From Modestobacter italicus (GTDB taxonomy: Bacteria > Actinomycetota > Actinomycetes > Mycobacteriales > Geodermatophilaceae): a stretch of 64,000 nucleotides of DNA. The translations under genes and the position numbers were made by a program. Where the stretch lies: contig NZ_JABGCJ010000002.1 in assembly GCF_019799965.1 (NCBI RefSeq), positions 310,001 to 374,000 on the forward strand, read 5' to 3'. The notes below the pieces were generated by a model. That model saw nothing but the letters and a program-made list of their open reading frames with translations. It did no database searches and had not been told where the DNA came from. Positions within the stretch are counted from its first letter, which is position 1. Every line of letters begins with the position of its first letter. Below are positions 9,468 to 17,818 of this stretch, piece by piece.

Positions 9468-9977
9468 GTGCTGGAGCTGGGCAAGAGCGGGTCGCACGGC
9501 ACCCCGAAGGGCACCGTGCCGGTGCTGGACGGCGAGGTCATGGTGGCGACGCTGCGGGCGGCCAACTGGAAGGAGGCCGCGACCGCCGTCATCGGCGACC
9601 GCACCTGGGTGTTCGGGAAGCAGGGGCGTGAGCTGACGGCCCGCTGGGAGGCCGAGCCGGACGACGCGGTGCGGCTGCGTGCGCGGCAGACGTCGCTGTG
9701 GAAGGGCACGTGGCAGCTGGAACTGGACGGCGCGACCGTGGAGATGACCAGCAGCTCGTGGTGGCAGGGCACGCACCGCTACACCGCCGGCGGGCGCACC
9801 GTGGCCGAGAGCGGCACCACCGGTGGCTGGTCGCCGCGGCCGACGCTGACCGCGGACGACGACCTGCCGCTGGCCACCCGGGTGTTCCTGCTGTGGATCG
9901 AGCTGGTGGTCACCCGGCGGAACAACGCCGTGATCGTCGGCACGACGTCCGCGGCGGTCATCGGCGGGACCAGCTGA
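9468..9977 (+). CDS. Hypothetical protein with LURP-one/tubby-like beta-rich pattern
   Basis: A 169-residue protein with a very strong ribosome binding site (GAGGAGGAGG at 9455-9464) ahead of GTG 9468. The sequence alternates short beta strands and turns (LRAANWKEAATAVIGDRTWVFG, LRARQTSLWKGTWQLELDG, RYTAGGRTVAESG), resembling LURP-one or tubby C-terminal-like barrels. A hydrophobic segment near the C-terminus (LATRVFLLWIELVVTRRNN) could be the central helix of that fold or a membrane contact. Its stop overlaps the dnaG start (TGATG). The fold call is inference and the role is unknown. Confidence 0.55.
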   Translation: MLELGKSGSHGTPKGTVPVLDGEVMVATLRAANWKEAATAVIGDRTWVFGKQGRELTARWEAEPDDAVRLRARQTSLWKGTWQLELDGATVEMTSSSWWQGTHRYTAGGRTVAESGTTGGWSPRPTLTADDDLPLATRVFLLWIELVVTRRNNAVIVGTTSAAVIGGTS

Positions 9978-11863
9978 TGGCCGGCCGGGGGCGGATCCGC
10001 GCCGCGGACATCGCACTGGTGCGCGAGCGCACCAAGATCGACGAGATCATCGGCGAGCACCTGCAGCTCAAGCGCGCCGGCGGCGGCAGCCTGAAGGGGC
10101 TGTGCCCGTTCCACGACGAGAAGTCGCCGTCCTTCCAGGTCACCCCCTCGCGCGGGCTGTACCACTGCTTCGGGTGTGGGGTCGGCGGCGACGTCATCCG
10201 GTTCGTGCAGGAGATCGACCACCTGTCCTTCTCCGAGGCGGTCGAGCTGCTGGCCGGCCGGGCCGGGGTGCAGCTGAAGTACGAGGACGACGGCGGCCGG
10301 GCGACCGCCGGGCCGGACCGGGCGCACGCCGGTCAGCGGGCTCGGCTGGTCGCGGCGAACACCGCGGCCGCGGAGTTCTACGCCGCCCAGCTGATGACCC
10401 CCGATGCCGCACCGGCCCGCAGCTTCCTCGCCGACCGCGGGTTCGACCGGCAGGTGGCGCTGGACTTCGCCTGCGGGTTCGCCCCCGGCGGCTGGGACAC
10501 CCTGACCCGCCACCTGCGCGGGCTGGGCTACACGCAGGAGGAGCTGGTCACCGGAGGGCTGGCCAAGGAGTCGTCCCGGGGCACGCTGATCGACCGGTTC
10601 CACCGCCGGCTGATCTGGCCGATCCGCGACCTGACCGGTGACGTGATCGGCTTCGGCGCCCGCAAGCTGATGGACGACGACCCGGGCCCGAAGTACCTGA
10701 ACACCCCGGAGACGCCGCTCTACAAGAAGAGCTCGGTGCTCTACGGCGTGGAGCGGGCCAAGCGGGACATCGCCCGCAACCACCAGGCCGTCGTCGTCGA
10801 GGGCTACACCGACGTGATGGCCTGCCACGTGGCCGGGGTGACCACCGCGGTCGCCTCCTGCGGCACCGCGTTCGGGCCGGAGCACATCAACGTGCTGCGC
10901 CGGCTGCTGATGGACCAGGACGAGTTCCGCGGGGAGGTGGTCTACACCTTCGACGGCGACGCGGCCGGTCAGGCGGCGGCGATGAAGTCGTTCAAGGAGG
11001 ACCAGCGCTTCGTCGCCCAGACCTTCGTGGCCGTGGAGCAGGAGGGGCGGGACCCGTGCGAGCTGCGCCAGGCGCACGGGGACGCCGCGGTGCGTGACCT
11101 GATCGCCCGGCGCACCCCGCTGATCGAGTTCGTGCTCCGGACGACGCTGGGCGAGTACGACCTGGACACCGTGGAGGGCCGGGTCGCCGCGCTGGAGAAG
11201 ACCGCGCCGCTGCTGGCCCAGATCAAGGACCACGCCCTGCGCCCGGCCTACGCCCGCCGGCTCGCCGGCCTGCTCGGGCTGCCCGACGAGAGCGAGGTCG
11301 TCGCCCGGGTGCGGGCACTGGCGGGGGACACCGGCGGCAGTCGCCCCAAGCAGCGTCCGCGGGCGCCGCAGCGCACCCCGGACGACGCCGCGGTGGAGGT
11401 GGAACGCGAGGCGGTCAAGGCGGCGCTGCAGTGCCCGGAGATCGCCGGGCCCCAGTTCGACGCGGTGGAGCCGAGCTCCTACACCCACCCGGACTACGCG
11501 GCGGTGGCCGCGGCGGTGCAGGCGGCCGGGGGAGCGGCGGGCGCGACGGCGACCGGTCCGGAGTGGCTGGACGAGGTGTCGGCGCACTGCGACCGGGAGA
11601 CGGCGAAGGCGATGCTGACCGCGCTGGCCGTCGAGCCATTGCACGCGGTGGGGGAGAACGACCCGACCTACGTCAACGCGCTGATGGCCCGGCTGCACGA
11701 GATGGCCACGGTCCGGGAGATCGCGGCGCTGAAGGGCAAGCTGCAGCGCACGAACCCGATCGAGGCGCAGGACGAGTACATGCGGGCGTTCAAAAAGCTG
11801 ATGGACCTCGAGCAGCTGGCCATCTCGCTGCGCAAGCGCGCGGCCGGCGGCCTGACCCCGTGA
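9977..11863 (+). CDS. dnaG: DNA primase
   Basis: Synthesises RNA primers for replication at the fork, working with the replicative helicase. It has 628 residues, normal for the family. The N-terminal CHC2 zinc finger uses C43, H46, C64 and C67 (CPFHDEKSPSF and YHCFGCG). The catalytic core follows, with the TOPRIM acidic motifs near residue 275 (VVVEGYTDVMA) and the later TFDGDAAGQAA. The C-terminal ~150 residues form the helicase-interacting region (about 450 onward), ending in AISLRKRAAGG. The ATG at 9977 overlaps the previous stop by one base, and the stop overlaps the next start by 4 nt, so this is the middle of a tight operon. Confidence 0.98.
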   Translation: MAGRGRIRAADIALVRERTKIDEIIGEHLQLKRAGGGSLKGLCPFHDEKSPSFQVTPSRGLYHCFGCGVGGDVIRFVQEIDHLSFSEAVELLAGRAGVQLKYEDDGGRATAGPDRAHAGQRARLVAANTAAAEFYAAQLMTPDAAPARSFLADRGFDRQVALDFACGFAPGGWDTLTRHLRGLGYTQEELVTGGLAKESSRGTLIDRFHRRLIWPIRDLTGDVIGFGARKLMDDDPGPKYLNTPETPLYKKSSVLYGVERAKRDIARNHQAVVVEGYTDVMACHVAGVTTAVASCGTAFGPEHINVLRRLLMDQDEFRGEVVYTFDGDAAGQAAAMKSFKEDQRFVAQTFVAVEQEGRDPCELRQAHGDAAVRDLIARRTPLIEFVLRTTLGEYDLDTVEGRVAALEKTAPLLAQIKDHALRPAYARRLAGLLGLPDESEVVARVRALAGDTGGSRPKQRPRAPQRTPDDAAVEVEREAVKAALQCPEIAGPQFDAVEPSSYTHPDYAAVAAAVQAAGGAAGATATGPEWLDEVSAHCDRETAKAMLTALAVEPLHAVGENDPTYVNALMARLHEMATVREIAALKGKLQRTNPIEAQDEYMRAFKKLMDLEQLAISLRKRAAGGLTP

Positions 11864-12426
11864 GCCTGATCGGGCAGGTGCGCGCGCGGTTCGCCCGCCC
11901 GCCCGAGCCGGTGCGCGCCGCCGTCGCCGGTGACCCCGACGAGCGGGTGCTGGCCTGGGGGGAACGGGTGGACGGCGGCTGGACGGTGGCCACCTCGCGG
12001 GGCCTGCGCGTCGTCCCGGAGCCCGGGACGGGAACGCCCGACGTCCCCGTGCTGGGGTGGCACGAGATCGGCACCGCCCGCTGGGCGGCGGCCGGTGCCG
12101 GGGGCACCTTCACGGTGGTGCCGCTGACGGAGGTGGAGCCGGGGGTGCAGGCCCGGCAGCCGGCGCAGCGGCACGTGCTGCGCACCGCCGGCGAGCTGCC
12201 GGGCGTGCTGCGCACCCGGGTGGACCGCACGGTGGTGACCAGTCAGCGGCACCCGCTGCCCGGCGGTGGGGCGGTGTTGCTGGTGGCCCGACGGGTGCCG
12301 GGTCAGGCGGTGCGGGAGTGGACGGTCGTCTTCGACGACGACGCCGACCGGGACGACCCAGCGGCCCGCGAGGCGGCCCGGCAGCGGCTGGCCGCGGCGG
12401 TCGACGCCGACGACCCCACGCGCTGA
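11860..12426 (+). CDS. Hypothetical protein coupled to dnaG
   Basis: A 188-residue protein starting with GTG that overlaps the dnaG stop by 4 nt, implying coupled translation. The sequence is beta-rich with no membrane helix: VLAWGERVDGGWTVATSRGLRVV, VLGWHEIGTARW, FTVVPLTEVEPG, ending in VREWTVVFDDDADRDDPA. It resembles actinobacterial proteins found next to dnaG, with a possible PH-like or small barrel domain, but I cannot name a family. Location suggests at most a link to replication. Confidence 0.65.
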   Translation: MSLIGQVRARFARPPEPVRAAVAGDPDERVLAWGERVDGGWTVATSRGLRVVPEPGTGTPDVPVLGWHEIGTARWAAAGAGGTFTVVPLTEVEPGVQARQPAQRHVLRTAGELPGVLRTRVDRTVVTSQRHPLPGGGAVLLVARRVPGQAVREWTVVFDDDADRDDPAAREAARQRLAAAVDADDPTR

Positions 12427-12447
12427 CCCCCGGGCCGCCTCAGCGGG

Positions 12448-12660
12448 TCAGCGCGGGCCGGTCTCGTTGCCCAGCCGGGTCTTGACCGAGTCGACCGCGG
12501 CGTCGGCGCGGGCCTGGGCCATGCCGGCGGCGGTCTGCAGGCGCGGGTCGTCCTTGGCGTGCTGGTAGACGCGGCGGATCTGCTCGTAGCGCTCACGGCC
12601 GGCCCGGGCGCCGAGGACGTAGCCGGCACCGAAGCCGGCGAGGAAGGACAGCTTGGCCAC
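12448..12660 (-). CDS. Small YtxH-like protein
   Basis: A 70-residue protein. The N-terminal glycine/alanine helix LSFLAGFGAGYVLGARAGRERYEQI is the hallmark of YtxH-like membrane-associated proteins: a single short hydrophobic segment with GxGxxxG spacing, then a charged amphipathic helix. GTG 12660 has an excellent ribosome binding site (AGGAGG, 6 nt upstream). Homologues are often stress-linked, but function is not known. Convergent with the dnaG operon. Confidence 0.75.
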   Translation of the reverse strand: MAKLSFLAGFGAGYVLGARAGRERYEQIRRVYQHAKDDPRLQTAAGMAQARADAAVDSVKTRLGNETGPR

Positions 12661-12734
12661 GGGGGACCTCCTGGGTTCGGGGGAAGCGATGACGCTACCG
12701 GCCGGTCCGCGAGGTCACCCGGTGAGGCCGCAGG

Positions 12735-13814
12735 TCACCGGGCGAATGCCGGCTCGCGGCTCGGCCGGGCATGGACGACGCGGTCGCGCCCGGCCCGCTT
12801 CGCGGCGTACAGCGCCCGGTCGGCGGTGCTGAGCAGGCCGAGGACGGCGGCCGCCGGGTCGGAGTCGGTGGCCAGGTGGGCGGTGGCCACGCCGACGCTG
12901 ACCGAGACCGCGGGCAGGTCGGACCCGGTGGTCTCGTGCACCGCGGTGCGCAGCCGCTCGGCGGCGGCGACCACGTCCGCGGCAGCCGGGAAGGAGGCGA
13001 TCCAGCCGAGCTCCTCCCCGCCGAGCCGGACCAGCAGGTCGTCGGCGCGGGCGACCCGGGTCAGTGTGTGGGCGACGGCGGTGAGCACCCGGTCGCCGAC
13101 CGCGTGCCCGTGGGTGTCGTTCACGTTCTTGAAGTGGTCCAGGTCGATGGCCATCACCGTCACCGGCTCACCGGCCGCGGCAGCCGCGCGCAGCACGGTG
13201 CCGGCGCGCTCCTCGATCCCGCGCCGGTTGGCCAGCCCGGTGAGCGGGTCGGTGACGGCGAGGGTGCGGGCAAGGTCGCGGGCGGCCTGCATCCGGCGCA
13301 CCAGGATGGTGACGACGCTGATCGGCGCGACCACCATGGCGACCATGGTCAACGCCGCGTAGCCGCGCAGCACGGGCGGCGCCGGCAGGCTGAGGCTGAT
13401 CGCGACCACACCGGCGACGGCGACAGCCGTGGTGAGAGCCACCCCGCGCGCCCGCAGCAGCATCGCCGACGCCACCGGGACGACGACCAGGGCGGCGGCG
13501 CACATCCAGCGCACGTTGAGGTCGTCGAACCCGGTGCCCAGGACGACCATCACGGTGGAGGCCACGCCGATCAGCGTGCCGCTGTCCCGGGGGCCGAGGC
13601 GGCGGCGCAGCGCCACGTAACCGGCCATCGCCGCCCACACGGTTGCGCCGGCGGCGCCGAGGCGGGCGTCGGAGAGCGCGCCGACGGACCACCGGTAGGC
13701 GCTGAGCGCGTACAGCGGCAGGGCGGCGATGAGGCAGATGACCAGGAGGGTGGCGGCACCCCACTCCATGTGGGCGGTGGCCCTCGCCACGACCGATCGC
13801 CACGCCGTCCCCAT
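12735..13814 (-). CDS. Membrane diguanylate cyclase (GGDEF protein)
   Basis: About 359 residues from ATG 13814. The N-terminal half contains roughly six hydrophobic helices (TLLVICLIAALPLYALS onward) with no recognised sensor motif. The C-terminal GGDEF domain (about residues 180-350) makes c-di-GMP from two GTP. It shows VTDPLTGLANRRG, AIDLDHFKNVNDTHGHAVGD and an active-site loop GGEEL at about 265-269. The usual last Phe is Leu, which may lower or alter activity. An inhibitory I-site (R-A-D-D five residues before the loop) is present. The open frame continues upstream into the tRNA gene; no clear ribosome binding site is seen, so GTG 13859 remains an alternative start. Confidence 0.85.
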   Translation of the reverse strand: MGTAWRSVVARATAHMEWGAATLLVICLIAALPLYALSAYRWSVGALSDARLGAAGATVWAAMAGYVALRRRLGPRDSGTLIGVASTVMVVLGTGFDDLNVRWMCAAALVVVPVASAMLLRARGVALTTAVAVAGVVAISLSLPAPPVLRGYAALTMVAMVVAPISVVTILVRRMQAARDLARTLAVTDPLTGLANRRGIEERAGTVLRAAAAAGEPVTVMAIDLDHFKNVNDTHGHAVGDRVLTAVAHTLTRVARADDLLVRLGGEELGWIASFPAAADVVAAAERLRTAVHETTGSDLPAVSVSVGVATAHLATDSDPAAAVLGLLSTADRALYAAKRAGRDRVVHARPSREPAFAR

Positions 13815-13961
13815 GCCAGGGACGTCGACAGCGGCGGGTGGCGGCTTGAGCGTCGTCACCCCGGTGAGGGACGCCGCACGCGGGACGCGCCGGGAGCCCC
13901 CCGCCGGGACCATCGCCGGCGGTGGGGTAACCTCTACGAGCGCGCGGGCACCACCCGCCGT

Positions 13962-14034
13962 TCCCCCGTAGCTCAATTGGCAGAGCATGCGACTGTTAAT
14001 CGCAGGGTTATAGGTTCAAGTCCTATCGGGGGAG
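13962..14034 (+). tRNA. tRNA-Asn (anticodon GTT)
   Basis: A 73-nt cloverleaf with acceptor TCCCCCG pairing with CGGGGGA, a normal D-arm (GCTCAATTGGCAGAGC), anticodon loop ACTGTTAAT and T-loop GGTTCAAGTCC. Its 3' half, 13998-14034, is part of the 38-bp direct repeat repeated at 25472-25509, so it is the integration target of the island. The gene remains intact because the element supplies the same 3' end. Confidence 0.97.
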
Positions 14035-14035
14035 C
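13998..14035. repeat. attL: left attachment-site repeat inside tRNA-Asn
   Basis: This 38-base stretch runs from the anticodon stem to one base past the tRNA discriminator. It is identical to 25472-25509; flanking bases on both sides differ. It marks the left junction created by a tyrosine integrase acting on the tRNA 3' end. Confidence 0.93.
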
Positions 14036-14113
14036 TCTGACCAGGGCTCATGGCTCTGGAGCTTCGAACCAGGCATCATCAACTCATCGTTTACCGATGA
14101 GGGCAGGTGCCGC

Positions 14114-15349
14114 ATGGGACGACCACCGCTGCCGGTGGGCACGTTCGGCAAGATCGGCTTCCTGCTCATGGCCAGCGGTGAGGTCCAGGCCCGCGCCCGG
14201 TTCCGGGACTTCGACGGCCGCACCCGGCTGGTCTCCAAGACCGGCATTTCTCGCGCTGCTGCCGAGCGGGCGCTGAAGACCGAGCTGGCCGCCCGCCGCG
14301 GCCCCGGGGGAGCCGGGGTGATCACCGCCAGTTCCCGGGTGTCCGCACTCATCGAGGCGTGGCTGGCCGCCGACCACGGCTGGTCGACCGGCACCGAGCG
14401 CACCTACCGCTCGGTGATCCGCACCTCGGTCCTACCTGCTTTCGGCCAGCTGACACTGCAGGAGGTCACCCCCGGCCGGGTCGGCCGCGCGCTCACCGCG
14501 ATCGCCAAGAGCAGCGGGCCCGGTGCCGCCAAGACCGCCCGCGCCTGCCTGTCCGGCATGTTCGCCCTCGCCATCGACGACGGCGCCATCGCCGCCAACC
14601 CCGTGCGCGACGCCACCGTCCGGATCGACACCACCGCCAAGAAGGCACCTCGGGCGCTGACCGTCGAGCAGACCACCCGGCTGGTCGAGCTGTTGCACGC
14701 CAGCCCGCGCGCCGCCGAGCTCGACCTGGCTGACCTCGTCGACTGGATGCTCGCCACCGGCGCCCGGATCGGCGAGGCAGTAGCGCTGCGGATGGGGGAG
14801 ACCGCCGGCCGGCCGCTGCTGGACCTGGACGCCGGCACCTGGGAGGTCAACGCCACCGCGGTGCGCGTGCCCAACCGGGGGATGGTCGTCCAGCCGCGCA
14901 CCAAGACCGCCGCCGGCTGGCGGATCATCGCCGTCCCGGAGTTCGCGGTCGACATGGCGCGCCGCAGGCTTGCGTCACCCCACCGGCCGGACACCGAGCT
15001 GGTCTTCCCCGCGCCGTTCGCCGGCACGCTACGCGACCCGAACAGCGTGTCGGGTGACCTGCGCCAGCTGCTGGACTCCTTCGAGTGCGAGGTCTGCGAC
15101 GGGACCGGCTTACAGCCGGCGACGAGTACGACGGCGGCTGGCCGCCCGGTCCGCTGCGCCGAAGGGCCGTGGTCGTGGGTCTCCTCGCACACCTTCCGCA
15201 AGACCGTCGCCACCCGCCTCGATGAGGCCGGCTTCTCCCCGCGGCAGGTCGCCGACCAGCTCGGCCACGCCAACCCATCGATGACGCTGGACGTCTACTT
15301 CGGCCGCCAGGTGGTCAGCGCCGAGGCCGCCCGAGTGCTCGGCCGCTGA
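14114..15349 (+). CDS. int: Tyrosine-type site-specific integrase
   Basis: This 411-residue recombinase cuts and rejoins DNA at att sites. The N-terminal part includes an arm-binding-like basic region (RFRDFDGRTRLVSK) and a core-binding SAM-like domain (about 75-170, ERTYRSVIRTSVLPAFGQL). The catalytic domain carries R218 (TGARIGEAVALR), H359-x-x-R362 (HTFRKTVATRL), H385 (LGHANPSMTLDVY) and the nucleophile Y395. A short insertion with a CxxC (CEVCDG) and another cysteine near 320-340 is seen in many actinobacterial phage-type integrases. It lies 80 nt from attL and reads inward. A small hairpin (14083-14089 with 14095-14101) lies just upstream. Confidence 0.95.
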   Translation: MGRPPLPVGTFGKIGFLLMASGEVQARARFRDFDGRTRLVSKTGISRAAAERALKTELAARRGPGGAGVITASSRVSALIEAWLAADHGWSTGTERTYRSVIRTSVLPAFGQLTLQEVTPGRVGRALTAIAKSSGPGAAKTARACLSGMFALAIDDGAIAANPVRDATVRIDTTAKKAPRALTVEQTTRLVELLHASPRAAELDLADLVDWMLATGARIGEAVALRMGETAGRPLLDLDAGTWEVNATAVRVPNRGMVVQPRTKTAAGWRIIAVPEFAVDMARRRLASPHRPDTELVFPAPFAGTLRDPNSVSGDLRQLLDSFECEVCDGTGLQPATSTTAAGRPVRCAEGPWSWVSSHTFRKTVATRLDEAGFSPRQVADQLGHANPSMTLDVYFGRQVVSAEAARVLGR

Positions 15350-15474
15350 CCGCGTCGCCTACTCCGGCGGGTACGCGACTCGATCGACGCGAACTACCAC
15401 CGGGACCGCCATCGTTCGCCCGCTGTTGCGATTCGGGGAGGAAACTCGGTGCTGTCCTTGAGCGTCCCACTATG

Positions 15475-15600
15475 GGATGCGCCGGGGTTCCGGTTGGGTG
15501 GCAATCCCGGTGCAGTTCGACGCCGCGTGCCTTCCGCGGTGACAAGCCGACCGGTGCGAACCTGTGGCGGTGTAGTCGAGCGAGACCCCGTCTGTAGCGA
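15475..15600 (+). ncRNA. Candidate structured leader, weak resemblance to a cobalamin riboswitch
   Basis: The 324 bases between the integrase stop and the membrane-protein start hold no convincing ORF. Within them, 15500-15546 (CCCGGTGCAG..., then CCTTCCGCGGTGACAAG) resembles the core of a cobalamin riboswitch. A B12-box-like AGTCGAGCGAGACC follows at 15574-15587, in the right order and at a compact distance. A 5-bp hairpin (CCGCG/CGCGG) is inside. The match is by eye only, and the downstream gene is not a known B12 gene, so this is a weak call. Confidence 0.22.
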
Positions 15601-15673
15601 CTGGAGTGTCGACTGCGGACGCAGCCGCTGCTCCGGTCCACTCCCGCCCTGTCGATCGCCCACACGAGGAGCC

Positions 15674-16510
15674 ATGGTGCAACAGGCGCTCGCAATTCTA
15701 CTGCTCATGGCCATTGCGGTACGGGTCTATTCTCTCATTAGGGGAACCCTATGGATCGGTTATCACGGACGAGACTTCGCACGCCGGTTTCGAGGAATGC
15801 AGCCATCCGCCCAGGTTGACCCAGAGAAGCTGTGGCGGTTGTACCAAGACTTGGAGGGCGATTTCCTGCCGTTCGGGGTCAAATCCTGGCGACTGAAGAT
15901 TGCGGCGCACCGCTCAACTGGCATAGCGGCACTGCTTTTCTCCGGCCTCCGGCTTCTGTGGCTCTACTGGCTCGCTGGCCCTGTGCTGACGGCTCTGCTG
16001 ATTTGGCTGGTTCTGGGGAGCGAGGCCGACGGCGCAATCCGGTATCTGGAGTTGTCCGCCAGCTTGCTGCTCGTAGCCGGAGCACTCGCCTTGGTGGCAG
16101 AGGCCGTGGTCGCCTCAGGGGAGGGATTGCCGTGGTCTGGAAGCTATCATCGCTGGCCGAAGGTCACCAGCAGGCTGAGGTCGGAGCACCCTAATCAAGA
16201 CTTTGCGCTCGCCGTTGGGTTGGGCTTCGTCGCCGTCCTTCCCTCTCTCGTCGCCACAATAATGGTCGCAGGCGTACGATTCTCGGCATTCGTGGACTAT
16301 CCGAGTGAAGCAGGCGTCGTTGATCAACTGGCTCGAGCTATGAGCGCGAGCCTTGCTGCAGTCGGTGGCGAATCGTTTCAGGCTGCCAATACAACTGGGC
16401 AACTTGTGAAGGTCTTGATCGCGCTCGTCTTCGTGTCCTATGCCGTAGTACTCTTGGGGCGACTTGCCGGCATGGCTATGAGCCAAGATGCGACGAGAAG
16501 GCGGCGCTAA
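15674..16510 (+). CDS. Multi-spanning membrane protein with channel-like pore segment
   Basis: A 278-residue protein, ATG 15674 preceded by GAGGA. Hydrophobic segments: about 4-22, 83-113, 126-147, 178-200 and 243-262. Residues 226-233 (SLAAVGGE) followed by a long hydrophobic helix resemble the pore loop and inner helix of two-TM ion channels, with GGE where potassium channels have GYGD. The chromosomal protein at 36122-37186 has the same plan: a first helix ending V-R/K-x-Y...R, the block FLPFGVK versus FLPFGIK, an E-A-V...GSY block and the same pore position (SLTTTGGS). I infer the two are homologues of an undescribed channel-like family. Its role in the island is unknown; a membrane effector is possible. 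Confidence 0.62.
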   Translation: MVQQALAILLLMAIAVRVYSLIRGTLWIGYHGRDFARRFRGMQPSAQVDPEKLWRLYQDLEGDFLPFGVKSWRLKIAAHRSTGIAALLFSGLRLLWLYWLAGPVLTALLIWLVLGSEADGAIRYLELSASLLLVAGALALVAEAVVASGEGLPWSGSYHRWPKVTSRLRSEHPNQDFALAVGLGFVAVLPSLVATIMVAGVRFSAFVDYPSEAGVVDQLARAMSASLAAVGGESFQAANTTGQLVKVLIALVFVSYAVVLLGRLAGMAMSQDATRRRR

Positions 16511-16956
16511 GCGCTGCGGCAAAGGAAATTCGTCGAGCTAACCAACTCCTAAGAGCAGTACCCTTTGTCCCCCGTGCCCACCCGTCACTCGGCTGCGTTA
16601 CGCGGGCTCAGTTCGACTGTCCTCGGCCTCGGAGCCTCAGCGGTGGATGCCGTGCCCGGTTACGGCGTTACGCACCCAACTGAACGAGCGGTAGGTGAAC
16701 TCCGAAGGCTTCAGCCGCGACCGCGGCGGCCTGCTGCTCACGATCAAGACATGGCCGAGGCCATCAGTTGTTCCAAAGGCCGCCTTCGGGGACAGCTGCT
16801 GCCGACGGCGCGAACATGGCTGTCGCCATTCAGGATTTGAGGGCCGTTGGTCGATCCCGCTGGGGTCACCGATCCGGATGGCAGCCGGGCCCGGCTATGG
16901 CAGATCAGCTGACAGGCCTTCGCAGGCAGTGTTGGGCTGGTGGCGGCTCGCTCGGC
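16511..16956. other. Gene-free stretch of the island
   Basis: About 450 bases between the membrane protein and the excisionase, which are convergent. Short open frames exist on both strands, but none shows a ribosome binding site with a plausible protein, and their compositions look random. It may be decayed coding DNA. I see no repeat, tRNA or strong hairpin. Confidence 0.5.
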
Positions 16957-17151
16957 TCAGCGGGTGCCGTGCAGCGACGCCGCGACCTTCGTCTCCCACC
17001 ACCGGTCGCACTCCGCCTCGTCGTAGAGCACCCGACGGCCGACCTTGATCCCGGTGGGGCCGATGCCGACGTGACGCCAGTAGCGGACGGTGGCCGGGCT
17101 GGTGCGGAAACGGACGGCGACCTCTTCGGTGGTCAGCAAACGAACAGTCAT
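16957..17151 (-). CDS. xis: Excisionase-type helix-turn-helix protein
   Basis: A 64-residue DNA-binding protein of the MerR-like excisionase class: LLTTEEVAVRFRTSPATVRYWRHVGIGPTGIKVGRRVLYDEAECDRW is the standard winged-helix pattern (quoted segments LLTTEEVAVRF and TVRYWRHVGIGP are the recognition helices). It probably binds near an att site and directs the integrase toward excision. ATG 17151 has GAGGAG 6 nt upstream. It is downstream of the zinc-motif gene on the same strand. Confidence 0.85.
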   Translation of the reverse strand: MTVRLLTTEEVAVRFRTSPATVRYWRHVGIGPTGIKVGRRVLYDEAECDRWWETKVAASLHGTR

Positions 17152-17311
17152 GGCATCTCCTCAGTTGACGACGGGTAGAGCCGGTCACCCCCAGGAGGCG
17201 CTGGTGTCGTTCGATTGCTGCCAGCGGCGTCGGGGTGACACCGCTCTGGGCGCACCCAGGGCGGCCTGCTGATGCGTCACCCCGTTGTCACCCCGACCTG
17301 TGCGGTCACTT

Positions 17312-17818
17312 CTATCGGCCGACGGGTGCATGAGCTCCCAGGCTGCGCCGCTGAGCGGCGCGGAGGACGTCCTGCGCGGCGACGGCGATGGCCAACAGGT
17401 GCCGGTCGTAGACCGCGCCGCTGTCCAGCTGCTGGACGAGTACGCCGAGCAGATCCACCCAGGCGAGCTGGCGAGGGATCGGGGGAGGCTGCTGCGTGGG
17501 CACCGTGGCTACTCGCTCGACGATCTCAACCGCGGACCGGCCCGACGCTGCCGCCCGCTTCTGCTCCCACGCACGCTTCCGGCAGGTGTTTGAGCACCAC
17601 TTCGGGACCGGTCCACTCGCCCGCGGCGTGATGGGACCGCTGCACCAGCCGCAGGATGTGGCGGCGGCCCGCCGCGCGCTGCCGCTCGCGGGAGTCGGTA
17701 CCGGCTCCCGGACCGGTGCACGGTTCTGGCGAGCCACGGCGCGCTCCTGCTGATGACGACGCTGACGCTCCCGCTCTCGTCGGCGAGCGCGGTAGTCGTC
17801 GGTTCGTCGGGTACCCAT
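17312..17818 (-). CDS. Island protein with basic N-terminus and CxxC-CxxxC zinc motif
   Basis: About 168 residues from ATG 17818; ATG 17902 is an alternative start. A strongly basic N-terminus (RRTDDYRARRRERERQRRHQ) precedes a putative zinc ribbon: C-G-W-C, a spacer of about 15 residues, then W-C-S-N-T-C-R-K-R-A-W. A helical C-terminus follows (LAWVDLLGVLVQQLDSGAVYDR). Similar proteins accompany excisionases in actinobacterial integrated elements, in my experience of such loci; the function is not established. DNA or RNA binding is inference from charge and the zinc motif. Confidence 0.55.
   Translation of the reverse strand: MGTRRTDDYRARRRERERQRRHQQERAVARQNRAPVREPVPTPASGSARRAAATSCGWCSGPITPRASGPVPKWCSNTCRKRAWEQKRAAASGRSAVEIVERVATVPTQQPPPIPRQLAWVDLLGVLVQQLDSGAVYDRHLLAIAVAAQDVLRAAQRRSLGAHAPVGR

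Noticed and set aside
16565-17178. Three overlapping plus-strand frames of 90-136 codons in the island.
   Set aside because: No ribosome binding site, no family pattern, and they overlap the well-supported excisionase gene on the other strand.
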